Assembly (NCBI RefSeq): GCF_002006355.2
Contig: NZ_CP096980.1
Span: 3,596,001-3,660,000, forward strand
Direction of reading: 5' to 3'
Length of the DNA: 64,000 nt
Source: Clostridium felsineum DSM 794
GTDB taxonomy: Bacteria > Bacillota > Clostridia > Clostridiales > Clostridiaceae
The first letter of the stretch is position 1; the number at the start of each line of letters is the position of its first letter. Under the pieces are notes generated by a model. It was not told the origin of the DNA. It did no database searches and worked only from the letters and a program-made list of their open reading frames with translations. A program made the translations under genes and the position numbers. This document shows positions 60,489-64,000 of this stretch, piece by piece.

Positions 60489-61552
60489 AAAGTGTAAAAA
60501 GAATTATAGCCCTTGCAGCAACAGTTTTAATAGCTTGCTCTTCTCTAACTGCCTGCAATTTAAAACCAGGAGGTTCTAGTAAAGAAACCATAACTGTTTT
60601 TAATTGGGGTGAATATATTGATAAAAATATTATTAAGGATTTCACTGCCAAAACAGGTATAAAAGTAAATTACGAAACTTTTTCAACTAATGAAGAAATG
60701 TACGAAAAAGTTAAATCAGGAACTAATAGCTACGACCTTATTTGTCCTTCTGATTACATGACAGACAGAATGATTAAAGAAAATTTAGTTCAAAAAATTG
60801 ATTTTAAAGCTTTACCTAACTATTCTAATATAGATAACAAATATAAAAATTTAGCCTTTGATCCAAAGAATGAATACTCTGTACCTTATATGTGGGGAAC
60901 AATAGGTATAATATATGATAAAACTCAAATAAAAGATAAACTAGAAAGCTGGAACGACCTATGGAATACTAAGTATAAAGGAAAAATATACATGTCCGAT
61001 GATATGAGAAATTCTTTAGGTGTTTCTCTTAAAAGACTTGGTTATTCTATGAATTCAAAAAATAAAGAGGAAGTCGCTAAAGCTGCAAGTGAACTTATAA
61101 AGCAAAAGAATGAAGTAAATCCTGTATATGTTGGCGATGAAATAAAGGATGACATGAGAAACGGTGAAAAGCCAATTGGAGTTATTTACTCTGGCGATGC
61201 TGCCGTACTTATGAATGAAAATCCAGGTAAATATGAGTTTGTAATTCCTAAGGAAGGAACAAATTTATGGTTTGACAGTTGGGTTATACCTAAAAATGCA
61301 AAGAATAAAGCAGCCGCTGAAAAGTTCTTAAATTATTTACTTGATGCAAAGGTAAATAAAAAGAATGTTGACTTTATAGGTTATGGAACCCCAAACAAAA
61401 AAACTTTTGATCTTTTAAGTGATAAGGTTAAAAATAATAAAGCTTCCTATCCCGATGATAGTTCTCTAAAGAATGCTGAAATATTTGCAGACTTAGGAGA
61501 TTCCAAAAAGCTTTATAACGATGCCTGGGTAAATGTAACTGCAAAAAAATAA
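60485..61552 (+). CDS. potD: Spermidine/putrescine-binding lipoprotein
   Basis: 355 residues. The lipobox LTAC marks a lipid-anchored binding protein. The body (ITVFNWGEYIDKNIIKDFTAKTGIKVNYETFSTNEEMYEKV, DLICPSDYMTDRMIKENLVQ, VPYMWGTIGIIYD) is a PotD/PotF-type binding protein with the usual acidic and aromatic pocket residues. Last gene of the pot operon, followed directly by a terminator. Confidence 0.94.
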   Translation: MKSVKRIIALAATVLIACSSLTACNLKPGGSSKETITVFNWGEYIDKNIIKDFTAKTGIKVNYETFSTNEEMYEKVKSGTNSYDLICPSDYMTDRMIKENLVQKIDFKALPNYSNIDNKYKNLAFDPKNEYSVPYMWGTIGIIYDKTQIKDKLESWNDLWNTKYKGKIYMSDDMRNSLGVSLKRLGYSMNSKNKEEVAKAASELIKQKNEVNPVYVGDEIKDDMRNGEKPIGVIYSGDAAVLMNENPGKYEFVIPKEGTNLWFDSWVIPKNAKNKAAAEKFLNYLLDAKVNKKNVDFIGYGTPNKKTFDLLSDKVKNNKASYPDDSSLKNAEIFADLGDSKKLYNDAWVNVTAKK

Positions 61553-61560
61553 TATTTAAG

Positions 61561-61590
61561 AAGGACAGAAGATGCTAAATTTCTGTCCTT
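61561..61590. terminator. Terminator of the pot operon
   Basis: AAGGACAGAA and TTCTGTCCTT form a 10-bp stem, followed by TAATTTTAA. Lies between two convergent genes. Confidence 0.85.
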
Positions 61591-61604
61591 TAATTTTAAC
61601 ACAA

Positions 61605-62063
61605 TTATGCTATTTTTATTTTAACAACTACCTTTTTTATTTGGCTAGTTTTATCTAAAGTACAGCCTGGCTTATGAGCATCCTTAGGAAAAAATATACA
61701 AAAATAATCTTCATCTAAATTTATTTTTGAAGAAAATGTACCATCCTTATAAAAAGCTACATCCTTCTCCTTTGAATAAGCTTCTTCTACAGTTAAATTT
61801 TCTATTGGTGACCAAGCTATAAACTCTTGTCCTTTAGAAATATATTGAATATCTATGTATTTTTCATGTGATTCAAATCTTTTTTCAGCTTCATTTTGTG
61901 TTACATAGCTTTGAACTGATGCATAAATATTATCTCCATCAATTTCATATTTTCCATCGGAAAGCTTTTGTATATCATTATCTTTTAAAAACTCAAAAGC
62001 CTTTTTTAGTCTACTGTTCACGTTAACATATAAATCCGCATTTTCTAACTTATCAACTATCAT
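61605..62063 (-). CDS. YhcH/YjgK/YiaL family protein
   Basis: 152 residues, single-domain cupin-like fold. Family motifs: GDNIYASVQSYVTQNEAEKRFESHEKYIDIQYI, with the metal-site residues in ESHEKYID, and DAHKPGC near the C-terminus. Members are sugar or sialic-acid anomerase-like proteins of uncertain role. Ribosome binding site AGAAGGA. Not obviously connected to neighbours. Confidence 0.88.
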   Translation of the reverse strand: MIVDKLENADLYVNVNSRLKKAFEFLKDNDIQKLSDGKYEIDGDNIYASVQSYVTQNEAEKRFESHEKYIDIQYISKGQEFIAWSPIENLTVEEAYSKEKDVAFYKDGTFSSKINLDEDYFCIFFPKDAHKPGCTLDKTSQIKKVVVKIKIA

Positions 62064-62118
62064 TTTAATCCTTCTTTACTTTTTTATTTTTCACTTACAT
62101 ATTTTTAATAAATTTACT

Positions 62119-62223
62119 TTAATTATAGCCTACCTTCTCTATTCCTTCAAGAGCAGCTATATAACTCTCAAGTACTATTTGCCTTGGTATATTTATATGA
62201 AATCCATTAATTCTAAAAGCTAA
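62119..62223 (-). pseudogene. Short remnant of a protein gene
   Basis: A frame of 34 codons with no start codon, ending in TAA, encoding FHINIPRQIVLESYIAAL and a further GIEKVGYN tail. The codon pattern looks protein-like, and the sequence resembles the C-terminus of some larger enzyme, possibly a fold-type I aminotransferase (RxNI-xPR pattern). The parent was not identified. It fills part of the gap between the YhcH gene and the ABC permease. Confidence 0.3.
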
Positions 62224-62252
62224 TCAATCAAGCCCCAAGACGCTTGATTGAT
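62223..62252. repeat. Hairpin between gene remnant and ABC permease
   Basis: ATCAATCAAGC and GCTTGATTGAT form an 11-bp perfect stem with an eight-base loop. No T run follows on either strand, so it may be an inefficient terminator of the permease gene or a remnant. Confidence 0.5.
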
Positions 62253-62271
62253 CAGTATAAGGTTTAAACTA

Positions 62272-63300
62272 TTACTTAAATTCTACTTTTTTAAATTTAT
62301 TAACTATAAAAGCCAACAAAGAAAATATAATGGAAAATATGACAAGAACTATCATAGGATTAATAGAATTGTACGCTTCACCTTGAATATAATGCACGGA
62401 CTTTATTATCCACCTATTAGGTGTTATTTCACTAAGCGTTTTAAGCAATTTGGGCATTTTACTATAACTTATAAAAGTTCCACCTATAAGTGATAATATA
62501 ATACTTATAGCAGCTGAAAACATATTTGCATGTAACTCTTTATTAAATATTAGAACTATCAAGGTTGCTAAAGTAGTAATAACAAGTGTAAATACAATTG
62601 CATAAAGAAGCATTTGGGAAAGTGAAATGCCTATAGAACCCCCACAAATACTTATAATGCAGCTTGCTAAAAATATCTGAGCATAACTAAAAACATAATT
62701 ATATATTACATTGCCAAGTATATAATTAAATTTACTTCTTGGAGAATACATAAACCTATAGAATGTATTTTCCTCTCTGTCTCTTATTATAACTGCTTCA
62801 TTAATAACTGATGTAATTAAAAGCACTGTAAACAAAAATGCTATTATTCTTTCTGCCTCAGACAGTCCCCCTATTTGTTCATTTTTCATTATATTTTCCA
62901 TGTTTAAAGGCTTATTTGTCGAAGCATAAGCTTTTATTAATTTTTTTATATCTTCACCTGTCTTTTTATTTTTAATACTGTAAACCTCAACATTATTAGA
63001 ATTGTCTTTTAATTTAACTACAGCGTCATATTTTCCCATAATTACATCTGTCTTATAAAGTGTTCCTTGAACTATTTTAATATCAACGTTCTTAGTCCTC
63101 TTCAAAAGCCTTATTATTCTATTATTTTCATTTGAGCCTTTAATGCTTACTCCAATATTTAATGAAGGAGTAGTTACATAATTAACTGTCATAGCTAAAA
63201 TTATTGCTACTATTGGCACAAACAAATTTATGAAGAATTTTTTCTTATTACAATATACTCTTTTAAAGTTACAAATGCATATTAGTATTACAGTTCTCAT
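62272..63300 (-). CDS. ABC-2 type permease
   Basis: 342 residues. An N-terminal membrane segment (about 22-42), an extracytoplasmic domain of about 110 residues, then five membrane segments including REENTFYRFMYSPRSKFNYILGN. Same layout as the permeases at 28185 and 29226. It abuts another ABC-2 permease; the ATPase is expected beyond the window. Confidence 0.85.
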   Translation of the reverse strand: MRTVILICICNFKRVYCNKKKFFINLFVPIVAIILAMTVNYVTTPSLNIGVSIKGSNENNRIIRLLKRTKNVDIKIVQGTLYKTDVIMGKYDAVVKLKDNSNNVEVYSIKNKKTGEDIKKLIKAYASTNKPLNMENIMKNEQIGGLSEAERIIAFLFTVLLITSVINEAVIIRDREENTFYRFMYSPRSKFNYILGNVIYNYVFSYAQIFLASCIISICGGSIGISLSQMLLYAIVFTLVITTLATLIVLIFNKELHANMFSAAISIILSLIGGTFISYSKMPKLLKTLSEITPNRWIIKSVHYIQGEAYNSINPMIVLVIFSIIFSLLAFIVNKFKKVEFK

Positions 63301-64000
63301 TATAAAAATACCTCCTTCTTAAATGAAAATACTGCTGCAACAGAAAATATTATACCTATTAATAAAGTAACTAAAATGCAATAAGTTAAAATAGTTTCAT
63401 TCCTATCATATATAGCTGATATAATCCCTTTATTTATCCACATAAGAGGAGAAATATAGCTTACTTTTTCAAATATATTTCCAAAGGAACCTACTGGAAA
63501 AAAGCATCCTCCTAATACTGCAAATATTGCTATAGGTATACTTAAAATACCTTGAAGTATACTAAATTCTTTTATCCTTATCCCAAAATATATTCCTATT
63601 GCTGATGCCATCAAATTTTCAGTAAAAAATATTAAGAGTACCTTCGGTATACTATTTTCAAAATTAATGCCTAATAAAAACATTCCAGATACTAAAAGCA
63701 AAGCATTTAAAATCCATAAAACTATGCTGCAAGATATTATTTTAGACAAAACTATTGAAAAGCTATCTATTGGTGCAATCAAAAATCTATATGAAGTTTT
63801 GCTTAAATTTTCATCCTTAGCCGCATATGCCGTGGTAATAATATTACTAAAAATAAAAAACGGCATTAGCACAATAAAATAGTAATGCTTTGAGGTAAAA
63901 CTTCTATCCCCTTTAAAATAATTTGATGTTAAGTATGAAAGCAGTCCTATAATAATTATTGGATATACAACGTTGTATATTATTACAAAAGAATCTTTCA
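63300..64000 (-). CDS. ABC-2 type permease, 5' end cut by the window
   Basis: The frame is open from 64000 to the stop at 63300 (233 residues visible, without the start). A hydrophobic segment VIIYNVVYPIIIIGLLSYL is near the window edge, followed by a loop and further membrane segments (AVLGGCFFPVGSF among them). An in-frame GTG at 63872 is not the real start, since the hydrophobic sequence continues upstream. The overlapping junction with the next permease suggests a paired ABC-2 exporter. Confidence 0.8.
   Translation of the reverse strand, partial: KDSFVIIYNVVYPIIIIGLLSYLTSNYFKGDRSFTSKHYYFIVLMPFFIFSNIITTAYAAKDENLSKTSYRFLIAPIDSFSIVLSKIISCSIVLWILNALLLVSGMFLLGINFENSIPKVLLIFFTENLMASAIGIYFGIRIKEFSILQGILSIPIAIFAVLGGCFFPVGSFGNIFEKVSYISPLMWINKGIISAIYDRNETILTYCILVTLLIGIIFSVAAVFSFKKEVFL

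Overview
The window is AT-rich, with strong purine-rich ribosome binding sites, many TTG/GTG starts, densely packed operons and hairpin plus U-tract terminators. Gene content points to a low-GC Gram-positive anaerobe of the genus Clostridium. From memory only (no search run), the gene order from the aromatic operon through the guanine-riboswitch xpt-pbuX operon resembles Clostridium acetobutylicum.

Layout. 1-7.1 kb: a minus-strand aromatic amino acid operon (DAHP synthase, tyrA, aroB, aroA, aroC, a chorismate mutase-AroE fusion and a cut-off aroK). It is preceded by an unlisted 50-codon leader peptide rich in Tyr/Phe and an intrinsic terminator, so it looks like a classical attenuator. 7.2-15.2 kb: two YibE/F membrane proteins, an LTA-synthase-like enzyme, adenine deaminase, and a divergent ferredoxin/HcpR-like pair with a palindromic operator. 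15.4-18.3 kb: a DUF1836 protein and an amino acid ABC importer. 18.3-19.2 kb: a 0.8-kb non-coding tandem array of seven ~110-bp units plus a partial eighth. Each unit is a long imperfect palindrome that can be read as a tiny self-contained small-RNA gene; a diverged single copy sits at about 31.3 kb. 19.2-28.1 kb: cyclopropane synthase/MarR, an EamA exporter, a holin-like protein, the xanthine salvage operon under a guanine riboswitch, a membrane-anchored glucosaminidase-like protein, a lipoprotein and a thioredoxin reductase with an upstream mini-ORF.

28.2-36.6 kb: two envelope-stress-type modules, each a two-component system plus an ABC transporter. 36.7-47.2 kb: DUF3298 protein, acetyltransferase, glucan phosphorylase, LacI regulator, NlpC/P60 hydrolase, a ribosomal-protection (Tet-like) GTPase, an HD-GYP protein and an APC permease. 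47.3-49.2 kb: a dioxygenase and nitroreductase divergent from a YodB-like HxlR regulator with a matching operator, suggesting quinone/electrophile defence. 49.4-56.9 kb: YitT, MATE, a small membrane protein, an ABC exporter, a small HypA-like protein, a candidate C-rich-loop RNA, a decayed methyltransferase, DedA and a barnase/barstar pair. 57.2-61.6 kb: a cupin regulator and potABCD polyamine importer. 61.6-64 kb: YhcH protein, a gene remnant and two ABC-2 permeases, the last cut by the window end.

The strongest candidate for something undescribed is the tandem repeat array with its diverged relative. The best-supported regulatory observations are the aromatic leader peptide, the HcpR-type site placed near -41.5, the YodB-type operator, and the overlapping mini-ORF upstream of trxB. 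All functional statements are read from the sequence and family knowledge; no database search, folding program or expression data were used.
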